The position numbers and the translations under genes are program-made. The notes beneath the pieces were generated by a model that saw nothing but the letters and a program-made list of their open reading frames with translations, searched no databases and was not told the origin of the DNA. This document shows, piece after piece, positions 27,716-36,506 of a stretch of 64,000 bases of DNA (positions within the stretch are counted from its first letter, which is position 1; each line of letters begins with the position of its first letter). The DNA comes from Mycolicibacterium baixiangningiae (GTDB taxonomy: Bacteria > Actinomycetota > Actinomycetes > Mycobacteriales > Mycobacteriaceae), in contig NZ_CP066218.1 in assembly GCF_016313185.1 (NCBI RefSeq), positions 5,022,001-5,086,000 of the forward strand, in the 5' to 3' direction.

Positions 27716-28770
27716 GGTGACTTCGGCCTGATGATCATGCGCTCCGAGATGTAGCCGCGAAGCATGTCGGACAAGCTGTCGGGCAGTTTGCCGGGCTGGA
27801 AGTAGGTGTCCAGCAGCACTTCAGCGATGGGTGCCGGCGGCAGGCCGAAAAGGTTGATCTGGAACCCGGGGCCCGATCCCACGACCTCACCGAGGGCGGT
27901 TGCGTACGGCGGCAGCCTGCGCAGCGCCTCACCGATGTGCTCGCGGCGCTCCAACAGGTTGTCCATCACCAGGGTGAGCTTCTCCAGCGCGGGGCCGAAT
28001 TCGCGGCGGTTGTCGTTGACGAATCCCGAGAGCTGTACGGACACATCGTCAATTCCGGCGATCAGGTTGCTCAGTGCCTGACGCCGCTCGTCGAGGGCGG
28101 CGAACAGCAGATTGCCGTCGGTGATGATCTGGTTCACCTGGCCGGCCCGCTGCGCCAGCGTGTCCGAGACCCGCTTGGCGTGGCCCAACAGCTGTTCGAG
28201 TGCCTCGTCGCGGGCGTTGATGCTCCGCGACAGGTTGGTGATCCCGTCGAGCGCACCGCGCAACTGCGGGGTGGCGTCGCGCAGCGAGTCGGTCAGCGTC
28301 GACAGCGCCTGCTCGAACCGCGGCTTGTCCAGCTCACCGACGTTGCGGCCGAGGTCCTGCAACGCGGTGTTCAACGTGTACGGAGTCGTGGTGCGCCCCA
28401 GGGGGATCACCGTGGAAGATCCGGCGCCCTGGGGTGTCACCGAGAGCGACTTCTGGCCGAGGACGGTGTCGGTCTTGATCGCGACCATCGACTGGTCCCC
28501 GACCCGCACCTCGCGGTCGACGGTGAACGTGACCTTCGCGGCGTCACCGGCGAGTGCCACGCCGCTGACCTTGCCCACCAAGATGCCCGAGACGTTGACG
28601 TCGTTGCCGGGCGTGATGCCACCGGCGTCGGAGAAGTAGGCCTCGTAGGACTTGCCCTGCGGGAAGAACGGCAGGCTGCTGTAGCCGAATGACACCAGCA
28701 CGAGGCACGTCACAACAGTTATGCCGAAGATCCCGGTGCGAAGCGGATTGCTGCTGTCAGGCCTACTCAT
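27712..28770 (-). CDS. mce4C: Mce4C, sterol-import MCE protein
   Basis: This 352-aa protein is the third MCE subunit. An N-terminal membrane helix (about 12-32) is followed by the MCE domain (about 38-120, with ISGILVGKVSG-like spacing) and a long helical domain containing repeated heptad-like leucines. It lacks the proline-rich tail of Mce4D and Mce4F. It overlaps mce4B by 8 bases upstream and mce4D by 4 bases downstream. The role is taken from the Mce4 family, which imports cholesterol in mycobacteria. Confidence 0.93.
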   Translation of the reverse strand: MSRPDSSNPLRTGIFGITVVTCLVLVSFGYSSLPFFPQGKSYEAYFSDAGGITPGNDVNVSGILVGKVSGVALAGDAAKVTFTVDREVRVGDQSMVAIKTDTVLGQKSLSVTPQGAGSSTVIPLGRTTTPYTLNTALQDLGRNVGELDKPRFEQALSTLTDSLRDATPQLRGALDGITNLSRSINARDEALEQLLGHAKRVSDTLAQRAGQVNQIITDGNLLFAALDERRQALSNLIAGIDDVSVQLSGFVNDNRREFGPALEKLTLVMDNLLERREHIGEALRRLPPYATALGEVVGSGPGFQINLFGLPPAPIAEVLLDTYFQPGKLPDSLSDMLRGYISERMIIRPKSP

Positions 28771-29797
28771 TCTCGGCGCACCTCCCCTTGGACGGATCCG
28801 GCGGGCCGCCGAACGGAATCAGGATGTCGCTACCGGCGGGCCCGTTGATCTTCAGTCGGGTCGAGCAGTAGAAGATGTTGAAGAACGAACCGTAGGCGCC
28901 CAGGGCGTTGAGCCGCAGGTAATTCTCGGCCAGCGGCTCGATCACCTTGTTGACGTCGGCCTTGCGGTCGTCCAGTCGCTGCGCCAGCGGACGGGCGTTC
29001 TCGAGGATGCCCTGAAGCGGCCGGCGCGACGTCTGCAGCATCTCGGTCAGATCGTTCTCCGCCGTCGCGAGCGGTTGGATCGCACCGGCGATCGGGTCGC
29101 GTCCCTGGGCCAGCCCGGTGATCAGCTGCTGAAGCTGGTCGACGCTCGCGTCGAACTGCGCGCCCTTCTCGTCGAGCGTGCCCAGCACGGTGTTGAGGTT
29201 AGTGATCACATCGCCGATCAACTGGTCCCGCGCGGCGAGGTTCTGGCTGAACGATCCGGTGGTGGCCAACAGGTTCGACAGCGCGCCACCCTGCCCCTGC
29301 AACAGTTCGATGACGGCGGTGCTCAACTCGTTGACCTTCGCGCCGTCGAGACCCTTGAGCACCGGACGCAGCCCGCCGAGCAGCGCGTCGAGGTCGAGCG
29401 CCGGTTGCGTGTTCTGCTTGGGGATGGTCGCGCCGGCGGGTAGCTTGCGCAGTTCGCCCGGCCCGCTGGTGATTTCGAGATAACGGTCGCCGACGAGGTT
29501 CTCGTAGCGCACCACTGCCCGTGTCGAGGTGTACAGCTGATACTTGTCGTTGACGTCGAACTCGACGTCGACGGTGTTGTCCTCGTTGAGCTTGATGCTC
29601 TTCACCGCGCCGACCGGGACGCCCGCGATCCGCACGTCCTGGCCGGCCTTCAGCCGCGAGGCCTCGGTGAAATTGGCGTGGAACGAGTTGCCGGAGGCGA
29701 ACCGGAACTCACCGAACACCACCACGAGCATGGCGGCGACCAGCAGCATCGCCACCGTGAAGATGCCGACGTTGACCAGGTTCCCTTCGCGCTTCAT
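28763..29797 (-). CDS. mce4B: Mce4B, sterol-import MCE protein
   Basis: This 344-aa protein is the second MCE subunit of the importer. It shows a membrane helix (about 8-30), an MCE domain with VRIAGVPVGAVKSI near residue 55, and a long helical region. The ATG at 29797 overlaps the mce4A stop (ATGA), so the subunits are translationally coupled. Two cysteines near the end (IFYCSTRLK and GRCAENE) could form a disulfide; this is only an inference from their position in a periplasmic protein. Confidence 0.93.
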   Translation of the reverse strand: MKREGNLVNVGIFTVAMLLVAAMLVVVFGEFRFASGNSFHANFTEASRLKAGQDVRIAGVPVGAVKSIKLNEDNTVDVEFDVNDKYQLYTSTRAVVRYENLVGDRYLEITSGPGELRKLPAGATIPKQNTQPALDLDALLGGLRPVLKGLDGAKVNELSTAVIELLQGQGGALSNLLATTGSFSQNLAARDQLIGDVITNLNTVLGTLDEKGAQFDASVDQLQQLITGLAQGRDPIAGAIQPLATAENDLTEMLQTSRRPLQGILENARPLAQRLDDRKADVNKVIEPLAENYLRLNALGAYGSFFNIFYCSTRLKINGPAGSDILIPFGGPPDPSKGRCAENE

Positions 29798-30999
29798 CAG
29801 TATTCGTCCTTCTCGGCGAACGCGCCGTTGAACAAGAACTGCAGTGTCGACGGGGCGTCGAACTGAAGTTCGGTGTTCGGCTGGTACGGCACGTAAGCGT
29901 TGTCGGTGACCAGGAACGGGGTGTGATACCAGGAGCCCCCGAACTGCTTGCTGGGCGCGATCGGCAGGCCGCGACAGTTGGGACCGCCGGAAGCGTTGAC
30001 GATGGGCAGGCTCTCCGGGTACGTGTACGCCGGCGACCCGGGCAGGAAGTTCGACGACACGAACAGGCCGGGCCGGATACCGCCGATGATGGGAGCGAAC
30101 CGGTCGATGGTGGAGCCGGTGCCCTCGAGTATGCAGTCGATCACCGGGGAATACTCACCGGCGACCTTCAACGGCGCCCGCAACCGCTGAATTGCCGCGA
30201 TGTAGTTCTCGGCGGCCGGTTCCAACGTCGCGGTGCCGTTGTTGGCCAGGCCGGTGGCGGCCAACAGAGTCGTGTTCAGGTTGTCCTGCTGGTCCACGAT
30301 CGTGTTGCTGAGCGTCGGCGCATTGTCGAGGATGCGCGCGATGCTCGGGCCGGCGTCGCCATAGATGTCGGTGACTTCGGCGGCCTTGCGGAAATCCTCC
30401 TGCAGCGTGGGCAGTTTCGGATTGAGCTGCTGCACGTAATAGTTGATCCCGGCCAGCATGGACCCGAGATCGTCACCGTTGCCACGCAACCCCTCTGCCA
30501 GCGCGCTGATGGTCGCGTTGAGATTGATCGGGTCGATCTTGGCGAGCACATCCGTCAGGGTCTGGAACAGCGTGTTGACCTCGAGCTGGACGTCGGAGGC
30601 CTGGACCTCGGCGCCAGGGCGCAACGAGGTCTGCTGCGCCTTCTCCGGCGGGATGAACTCCACCGCCTTGGCGCCGAACACCGTGGTGCCCGCGATGCGC
30701 ACCGGAGCGTTGGACGGGATGTAGCGCATCTCGTCGCTCCGGATGGCCAGCGTGAGCTTCGCCTGGTTCCCGGCGTCCTCGATGGATTTGACCTCGCCGA
30801 TCTGGATTCCGCGGTACTTCACCTTGGCGTCGGTCTCCATGACCAGGCCCGCGCGGGGCGAGACGACGGTGACGGTGTCGGTGGAGGTGAATGCGGCCGT
30901 GTACGAGAGGTAGGTGAACACCGTCGCGGCAACCAGGATCGTCGCCAGGATTGCGGCGGCGATGCGGACGTGACTGCGTTTCGCCTCGATATCTGCCAT
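29797..30999 (-). CDS. mce4A: Mce4A, sterol-import MCE protein
   Basis: This 400-aa protein is the first MCE subunit of the Mce4 complex. It has an N-terminal membrane helix (about 12-32), an MCE domain (about 37-125, with VKYRGIQIGEVKSI), a helical domain and a short C-terminal globular end with paired cysteines. Mce4A is required for cholesterol use in mycobacteria. It starts 3 bases after the yrbE4B stop. Order and length match Rv3499c. Confidence 0.94.
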   Translation of the reverse strand: MADIEAKRSHVRIAAAILATILVAATVFTYLSYTAAFTSTDTVTVVSPRAGLVMETDAKVKYRGIQIGEVKSIEDAGNQAKLTLAIRSDEMRYIPSNAPVRIAGTTVFGAKAVEFIPPEKAQQTSLRPGAEVQASDVQLEVNTLFQTLTDVLAKIDPINLNATISALAEGLRGNGDDLGSMLAGINYYVQQLNPKLPTLQEDFRKAAEVTDIYGDAGPSIARILDNAPTLSNTIVDQQDNLNTTLLAATGLANNGTATLEPAAENYIAAIQRLRAPLKVAGEYSPVIDCILEGTGSTIDRFAPIIGGIRPGLFVSSNFLPGSPAYTYPESLPIVNASGGPNCRGLPIAPSKQFGGSWYHTPFLVTDNAYVPYQPNTELQFDAPSTLQFLFNGAFAEKDEY

Positions 31000-31002
31000 C
31001 GC

Positions 31003-31845
31003 TTATCCTGACAGGTTGAAGTTGCCGGACGCGCCATAGACGGCGAGCGAGATGAACAGGGTGATGGTGACGACCACGATCAGCGACGTCCGTACGGCTT
31101 GGCCTACCGCGATGCCGACACCGACCGGACCGCCGGAGGCGTTGTAGCCGTAGTAGGTGTGCACCAGCATCACCGCGATCGACATGACGATGGCCTGGAG
31201 GAACGACCACAGCAGGTCGGTAGGCACCAGGAAGGTGTTGAAGTAGTGGTCATAGAGGCCTGAGGACTGCCCGTTGATGTAGACCGTGGTGAATCGGGCC
31301 GCGAAGAACGCCGCGAGCACGGACAGTGAGTACAGCGGCACGATCGCGATCAGCCCGGCCATCAGACGCGTCGAGACCAGATACGACACCGAGTGCACGG
31401 CCATCGATTCGACGGCGTCGATCTCCTCGGCGACGCGCATGGCGCCCAGCTGCGCCGTGGTGCCCGCGCCGATGGTGGCTGCCAGCGCGATACCCGCGAT
31501 CACCGGTGCGACGATGCGTACGTTGAGGAAGGCCGACAGGAACCCGGTCAGCGCTTCGATACCGATATTGCCCAGCGACGAGTAGCCCTGGACCGCGATG
31601 ACGCCGCCGGAGGCCAGCGTGAGGAACGCCGCGACGCCGACCGTCCCACCGATCATCACCAGCGCGCCCGCACCCATGGTCATCTCGGCGATGAGCCGGA
31701 TGGTCTCCTTGCGGTAGCGGGTCAGCGCGTTGGGGACGTAGCGAATGGTCTCGCCGTAGAACAGCGCCTGCTCGCCGATGGTGTCCACGGCTCTGGGAGC
31801 CCACCGGAAGGCGCGGCGCAGTCGGACGGTGGCGTCGAAACTCAT
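31003..31845 (-). CDS. yrbE4B: YrbE4B, permease of the Mce4 sterol importer
   Basis: This 280-aa protein is one of the two MlaE-type permeases that form the membrane channel of the Mce4 system and are driven by a separately encoded MceG ATPase. It has about five to six membrane helices and the conserved EEIDA segment (in MRVAEEIDAVESM), the coupling loop of MlaE permeases. The length matches the M. tuberculosis protein. It lies 34 bases after yrbE4A. No ATPase gene is in the window, consistent with the unlinked mceG of mycobacteria. Confidence 0.95.
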   Translation of the reverse strand: MSFDATVRLRRAFRWAPRAVDTIGEQALFYGETIRYVPNALTRYRKETIRLIAEMTMGAGALVMIGGTVGVAAFLTLASGGVIAVQGYSSLGNIGIEALTGFLSAFLNVRIVAPVIAGIALAATIGAGTTAQLGAMRVAEEIDAVESMAVHSVSYLVSTRLMAGLIAIVPLYSLSVLAAFFAARFTTVYINGQSSGLYDHYFNTFLVPTDLLWSFLQAIVMSIAVMLVHTYYGYNASGGPVGVGIAVGQAVRTSLIVVVTITLFISLAVYGASGNFNLSG

Positions 31846-31879
31846 GATGTCGTTCTATTCGCGTGAAGGCTCATATTCG

Positions 31880-32644
31880 CTACCGCACCAGCACCCGGAC
31901 GCCGATGGCCGTCATGATCACGTTGATCACGAACAGGCAGATGAAGGCGTACACCACGGTCTCGTTCACCGCGATGCCGACGCCCTTCGGCCCGCCTTGC
32001 ACGGTCAGTCCGCGGTAGCAGCCGACCAGCCCGGCGACCACCCCGAACAGCAGCGCCTTGATCATGGCCAGCACCAGCTCGCCGAGCCCGGTGAGCACCG
32101 TGAGTCCGTTGATGAATGCGCCCGGGTTGACGCCCTGCAGGAAGACCGAGAACACGTATCCGCCGGCCAGACCGATGGCGCACACCAGACCGTTGAGGAG
32201 TAGCGCCACGAACGTCGAGGCCAACACGCGGGGCACCACCAGGCGCTGGATCGGATCGATGCCCAGCACCCGCATCGCATCGATCTCTTCGCGGATGGTG
32301 CGCGCGCCGAGGTCGGCGCAGATCGCCGTCGCACCCGCGCCCGCGACCACCAGCACCGTGACCACGGGTCCCAGCTGGGTGACGGTGCCGAACGCGGTGC
32401 CGGCACCCGACAGGTCGGCGGCCCCGATCTCGCGTAGCAGGATGTTGAGCGTGAACGCCACCAGGACCGTGAAGGGGATGGCGACCAGAAGTGTCGGGAT
32501 GAGCGAAACCCGCGCGATCATCCACGTCTGGTCGAGGAACTCCCGGAACTGGAACGGCCGCCGAAAGATCTTGACGAAAGTGTCGATGGACATCTCGAAG
32601 AAACCGCCCACCGCCCGGGCCGGCGCCGCGAGCTGTTCGATCAA
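31880..32644 (-). CDS. yrbE4A: YrbE4A, permease of the Mce4 sterol importer
   Basis: This 254-aa MlaE-type permease is the first gene of the mce4 operon. It has about five to six membrane helices and the coupling-loop motif REEIDAMRVLG. The frame is open further upstream, but TTG at 32644 is chosen: it gives LIEQLAAPARAVGGFF, matching the start and 254-residue length of the M. tuberculosis protein, and a GAGG directly precedes it. A KstR-type site lies 128 bases upstream. It pairs with YrbE4B to form the sterol-import channel. Confidence 0.93.
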   Translation of the reverse strand: MIEQLAAPARAVGGFFEMSIDTFVKIFRRPFQFREFLDQTWMIARVSLIPTLLVAIPFTVLVAFTLNILLREIGAADLSGAGTAFGTVTQLGPVVTVLVVAGAGATAICADLGARTIREEIDAMRVLGIDPIQRLVVPRVLASTFVALLLNGLVCAIGLAGGYVFSVFLQGVNPGAFINGLTVLTGLGELVLAMIKALLFGVVAGLVGCYRGLTVQGGPKGVGIAVNETVVYAFICLFVINVIMTAIGVRVLVR

Positions 32645-32771
32645 CCTCGGCTCCGTTCTCGGGTCGGGTCTGCGAACTCCGGTCGCGGCGAAGATTCGGA
32701 GAATTTTCCGCCGGGTCGGCCTTCCCACCCCTGGTTCAGACTGTGCGCTCAGTGAGCCGGATCATATTAAC

Positions 32772-32785
32772 TAGAACACGTTCGC
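32772..32785. promoter_or_regulatory. KstR-type operator of the mce4 operon
   Basis: TAGAACACGTTCGC matches TnnAACnnGTTnnA except for the last base (C for A). It lies 128 bases upstream of yrbE4A, between yrbE4A and hsd4A, and would control the whole mce4 operon. It is the weakest of the seven sites in the window by consensus. Confidence 0.72.
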
Positions 32786-32905
32786 AGTGTCAAAGAACTG
32801 TAAAATCCGTCATCGTCGGCTTGTTTTCGCTGGTCAGAGCGCGTGTGATTCAGGCCGTTCTGTAACGTGTTCTACTGCCTCCACAGCGCCTGACAACCGA
32901 GACTG

Positions 32906-33829
32906 TCAGTCTCGCGAGTCCATCAGCGCGGTAGCCGAGAATCCCCGCTCGGGGTCACGCTCAGCAAAGTAACCGCGCAGCTCAGCACTGAGGTCCTCGA
33001 TGTCCCACGCGGCCGCCTCCGCCGCGAAGTGGGCCTCCGCGACGGGTGCAGCTACCAACGTCACCTTCGGACCGTAGACGATGAACAGCTGTCCGTTGAC
33101 CCCTTCCGATGCCGGCGAGGCCAGGAACTTCACCAGGGTGACCACGTGGTCCGTCGACAGCGGGTCCACTTGCCCGGTGGGGAGCTCGGGCACGTCCCCG
33201 AAAACCCCGGCGGTCATCGCGGTCCTGGCGCGCGGCGCGATCACGTTGGCGCGCACGCCGAACCGTTCGAGCGCCCGGGCGGCCGACAGCGTCAGCGCGG
33301 TGATGCCCGCCTTGGCGGCTCCGTAGTTGGGCTGCCCGACCGGACCCGACAGCCCCGCCTCCGAGGACGTGTTGACGATGCGGCCGTACACACGACCGTC
33401 GCCGGACTTGGCCTTGGCGCGCCAGTAGGTGGCGGCGTTGCGGGTCAGCAGGAAGTGGCCGCGGAGGTGGACAGCGATCACCGCGTCCCACTCCTCGTCG
33501 CTCATGTTGAACAGGATGCGATCCCGGGTGATGCCCGCGTTGTTGACGATGATGCTCAGCCCGCCGAGCCCGTCGGCGGTCTCCACCAGTTCGTCGGCGG
33601 TCGAGCGCGCGCTGATGTCGCCGGCGACCGCGACGCCCTTCGACCCGGCGGCGGCGATCTCGTCGAGGACGTCGGAGGCCTCCAGGGCGGCGGCCATGTC
33701 GTTGACCACGACGGTGGCGCCGGCACTGGCGAGGCCGATCGCCTCGGCGCGCCCCAGCCCGGCGGCGGCGCCCGTCACGACGGCGACGCGGCCGGACAGA
33801 TCAGTCAGGTCGTTACTGGGAGTCGTCAA
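32906..33829 (-). CDS. hsd4A: Hsd4A, 17-beta-hydroxysteroid / 3-hydroxyacyl-CoA dehydrogenase
   Basis: This 307-aa SDR enzyme matches Rv3502c by position and sequence features. It has the cofactor motif TGAAAGLG (19-26), NNAG (96-99) and the catalytic set Ser155/156, Tyr169, Lys173. Family members oxidise the beta-hydroxyacyl-CoA of the sterol side chain and can interconvert 17-hydroxy and 17-keto steroids. The TTG start at 33829 has AGAGG 9 bases upstream. It lies 13 bases downstream of fdxD, with which it is co-transcribed from the KstR site at 34140. Its position between importer and side-chain enzymes supports the role. Confidence 0.9.
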   Translation of the reverse strand: MTTPSNDLTDLSGRVAVVTGAAAGLGRAEAIGLASAGATVVVNDMAAALEASDVLDEIAAAGSKGVAVAGDISARSTADELVETADGLGGLSIIVNNAGITRDRILFNMSDEEWDAVIAVHLRGHFLLTRNAATYWRAKAKSGDGRVYGRIVNTSSEAGLSGPVGQPNYGAAKAGITALTLSAARALERFGVRANVIAPRARTAMTAGVFGDVPELPTGQVDPLSTDHVVTLVKFLASPASEGVNGQLFIVYGPKVTLVAAPVAEAHFAAEAAAWDIEDLSAELRGYFAERDPERGFSATALMDSRD

Positions 33830-33842
33830 TTTATGAATACCT

Positions 33843-34034
33843 CTAGTCTCGGCGGTTCAGCGCGGCGCGCGGGCATTCGGCGATCGACTGCTCGGCCACG
33901 TCCTCCATGTCGGCGGGTACCGGATCGAGCTTGACCACGGCGTAATCCTCGTCGTCCAGATCGAACAGGTCGGGCGCAATTCCCAGGCACACTGCATTGC
34001 CCTCGCAGCGATCCCGGTCGACTTCCACTCGCAT
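33843..34034 (-). CDS. fdxD: FdxD, [3Fe-4S] ferredoxin
   Basis: This 63-aa ferredoxin has cluster ligands Cys10, Cys16 and Cys54. The fourth position in the C-x2-X-x2-C motif is Asn13, as expected for single-cluster [3Fe-4S] ferredoxins, where this position varies. ATG at 34034 is chosen because a perfect AGGAGG lies upstream. Such ferredoxins pass electrons to cytochromes P450, and CYP142 or the island P450s are plausible partners. It heads the fdxD-hsd4A unit and is divergent from fadE26 across a shared KstR operator. Confidence 0.92.
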   Translation of the reverse strand: MRVEVDRDRCEGNAVCLGIAPDLFDLDDEDYAVVKLDPVPADMEDVAEQSIAECPRAALNRRD

Positions 34035-34139
34035 GACAACCTCCTCGCGACAGCTGTGCGGACGGCCCGCCCGAACGTCGGGGTCAGAATACGACCCGCC
34101 AGGACGGCGTGTGCGAAACACCGGCCTGGACCCCAAGAC

Positions 34140-34153
34140 TAGAACGTGTTACA
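34140..34153. promoter_or_regulatory. KstR operator shared by fdxD-hsd4A and fadE26-fadE27-fadD17
   Basis: TAGAACGTGTTACA matches TnnAACnnGTTnnA at every fixed position. It lies in the divergent region, 106 bases from the fdxD start and 61 bases from the fadE26 start, and would control both units. Confidence 0.88.
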
Positions 34154-34213
34154 ACCGGGTGGAACGGGCGGGCCCGCAGGCCGTCCCGAGAAGCGGCACA
34201 GTGAGGACGACGG

Positions 34214-35392
34214 ATGCGGATCGGCTACAACCCCGAGCAGGAGGAGTTGCGCCGCGAATTGCGGTCGTACTTCGCCGAACTCATGACACCCGAGCGGGCC
34301 GAGGCGCTGGCGTCCAACGACGGTGAGATGGGGCGGGGCAACGTCTATCGCGAAACCGTCGCGCAGATGGGCAAGGACGGCTGGCTGACGCTGTCGTGGC
34401 CCAAGGAGTTCGGCGGCCAGGCCCGCCCTCCCATCGACGGGCTGATCTTCAACGACGAGGCGGCCATCGCCAACGTCCCGGTTCCGTTCCTCACCATCAA
34501 CAGCGTCGCGCCGACGATCATGGCGTTCGGCACCGAGGAGCAGAAGAACTTCTTCCTGCCGAAGATCGCCTCGGGCGATCTGCACTTCTCGATCGGTTAC
34601 TCCGAACCCGGTGCCGGCACGGATCTGGCCGCCCTGCGCACCACCGCGGTGCGCGACGGCGATGACTACGTGATCAACGGTCAGAAGATGTGGACCAGCC
34701 TGATCGCCTATGCGGATTACGTGTGGCTGGCGGTGCGCACCAATCCGGAAGCCAAGAAGCACCGGGGTATCTCGATGCTGATCGTGCCGACCACCGCCGA
34801 CGGCTTCTCCTGGACGCCGGTGCACACGATGTCCGGTGTGGACACCAGCGCCACCTACTACCAGGACGTCCGGGTGCCGGTGTCGAGTCTGGTCGGCGAG
34901 GAGAACGCCGGCTGGAAGCTGGTCACCAACCAGCTCAACCACGAGCGGGTCGCGCTGGTGTCGGCGCAGCCGATCTTCACCGCACTCGACGGTGTCCGCG
35001 AATGGGCGCAGAACACCAAGGACCCGCACGGCCGACGGCTCATCGACTCGGAGTGGGTGCAGCTCAACCTGGCCCGGGTGCACGCCAAGGCCGAGGTGCT
35101 CAAGTTGATCAACTGGGAGCTGGCCTCCACCGAGGCCGCGCCGTCGCCCGCCGACGCGTCGGCGGCCAAGGTGTTCGGCACCGAGTTGGCCACCGAGGCC
35201 TACCGCCTGCTGATGGAGGTGCTGGGCACCGCGGCCACGTTGCGGCCCGGCTCCCTCGGTGCGCTGCTGCGCGGCCGCGTCGAACGCATGCACCGGTCCT
35301 GCCTCATCCTCACCTTCGGCGGCGGCACCAACGAGATCCAGCGCGACATCATCGGCATGGTCGCGCTCGGCCTGCCCCGGGTCAATCGGTAG
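34214..35392 (+). CDS. fadE26: FadE26 (ChsE4), acyl-CoA dehydrogenase subunit for the sterol side chain
   Basis: This 392-aa acyl-CoA dehydrogenase is one half of the FadE26-FadE27 heterotetramer that dehydrogenates the CoA-activated sterol side chain using FAD. The FAD-binding segments SIGYSEPGAGTD and MWTS are present. The LNHERVAL segment near residue 240 carries the glutamate expected for the catalytic base, and the C-terminus shows GGGTNEIQRD. ATG at 34214 follows the KstR operator. fadE27 starts 17 bases downstream, consistent with an obligate partner. Confidence 0.94.
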   Translation: MRIGYNPEQEELRRELRSYFAELMTPERAEALASNDGEMGRGNVYRETVAQMGKDGWLTLSWPKEFGGQARPPIDGLIFNDEAAIANVPVPFLTINSVAPTIMAFGTEEQKNFFLPKIASGDLHFSIGYSEPGAGTDLAALRTTAVRDGDDYVINGQKMWTSLIAYADYVWLAVRTNPEAKKHRGISMLIVPTTADGFSWTPVHTMSGVDTSATYYQDVRVPVSSLVGEENAGWKLVTNQLNHERVALVSAQPIFTALDGVREWAQNTKDPHGRRLIDSEWVQLNLARVHAKAEVLKLINWELASTEAAPSPADASAAKVFGTELATEAYRLLMEVLGTAATLRPGSLGALLRGRVERMHRSCLILTFGGGTNEIQRDIIGMVALGLPRVNR

Positions 35393-35408
35393 GGAGCGGA
35401 GATTTCAC

Positions 35409-36506
35409 ATGGACTTTTCAACACCTGAAGCCGCCGACGATCTCGGCGGCCTGGTTCGCACGATCACCGACTCGGTGTGCACACCCGAGCACCAGCGTGA
35501 ACTCGACGGTTTCGAGCACCGCTTCGACCGCGAACTGTGGCGCAAGCTGGTCGACGCCGACGTGCTGTCCACGACAGCCCCGGAAGCGCTGGGCGGCGGA
35601 GGGTTCGGTGTTCTCGAAGAGGTGGCCGTCCTCGTGGCACTGGGCCGTCAGCTCGCCGCGGTGCCGTATCTGGAGTCGGTGGTGCTCGGCGCGGGCGCCA
35701 TGGCCGCCTTCGATTCGGCTCAGCTGCACCAGGATTGGGCCGCCCCGGCCGTCACGGGCGAGAAAATGCTGACCGTCGCGCTCGACGGTGAGATGGGGCA
35801 GGGTCCGGTCCAGGCTCAGGCGAACGGATCGGGCTACCGGTTGACGGGCTCCCGCACGCTGGTCCCCTACGGGCCGGTGGCCGACGCGTTCCTGGTGCCC
35901 GCCGAAGCCGAGGGCGCGATGCGGGTCTTCCTGGTCGCCGCCGGTGATCCCGGTGTGGCGGTGAGCGCGCTGGACACGACGGGCCACGGCAGCATCGGAC
36001 ACCTGGAGTTGTCCGGTGTCGAACTCGACGCCGCGCGCGTGGTCGGCGACGCCGAGGTGTTGGCCTGGTTGACCGTTCGTCAGCACCTCGGCCGCGCGGC
36101 ATTCCAACTCGGGGTGCTGGAGCGGGCGCTGGAGCTCACCGCCACGTATGCCCGTGAGCGCGAACAGTTCGACCGGCCCATCGGCAGCTTCCAGGCCGTC
36201 TCGGCACGCCTCGCGGACGGGTACATCGACGTCAAGGGCCTACGGCTGACGTTGACGCAGGCGGCCTGGCGCGTCTCGGAAGGTCTGCCCGCCGACATCG
36301 ACGTCGCGAGCGCGGCGTTCTGGGCGGCAGACGCCGGCCACCGCGTCGCGCACACCGCAGTACACGTGCACGGCGGTGTCGGCATCGACACCGACCACCC
36401 GATCCACCGGTACTTCCTGGCGGCCAAACAGACCGAGTTCGCGGTCGGCGGCGCGACGGGTCAACTGCTGCGCATCGGCCGCGAACTGGCCGACACCCCG
36501 GTGTGA
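35409..36506 (+). CDS. fadE27: FadE27 (ChsE5), partner subunit of FadE26
   Basis: This 365-aa acyl-CoA dehydrogenase-fold protein pairs with FadE26. It lacks a clear catalytic glutamate at the expected position (the segment reads RQHLGRAAFQLG), as known for the non-catalytic half of such heterotetramers. The C-terminal part has VHVHGGVGIDTDHPIHRYF, contributing to the FAD site. The frame is open upstream through the end of fadE26, but ATG at 35409 after GGGAGCGGAG is the logical start. The last bases overlap fadD17. Confidence 0.93.
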   Translation: MDFSTPEAADDLGGLVRTITDSVCTPEHQRELDGFEHRFDRELWRKLVDADVLSTTAPEALGGGGFGVLEEVAVLVALGRQLAAVPYLESVVLGAGAMAAFDSAQLHQDWAAPAVTGEKMLTVALDGEMGQGPVQAQANGSGYRLTGSRTLVPYGPVADAFLVPAEAEGAMRVFLVAAGDPGVAVSALDTTGHGSIGHLELSGVELDAARVVGDAEVLAWLTVRQHLGRAAFQLGVLERALELTATYAREREQFDRPIGSFQAVSARLADGYIDVKGLRLTLTQAAWRVSEGLPADIDVASAAFWAADAGHRVAHTAVHVHGGVGIDTDHPIHRYFLAAKQTEFAVGGATGQLLRIGRELADTPV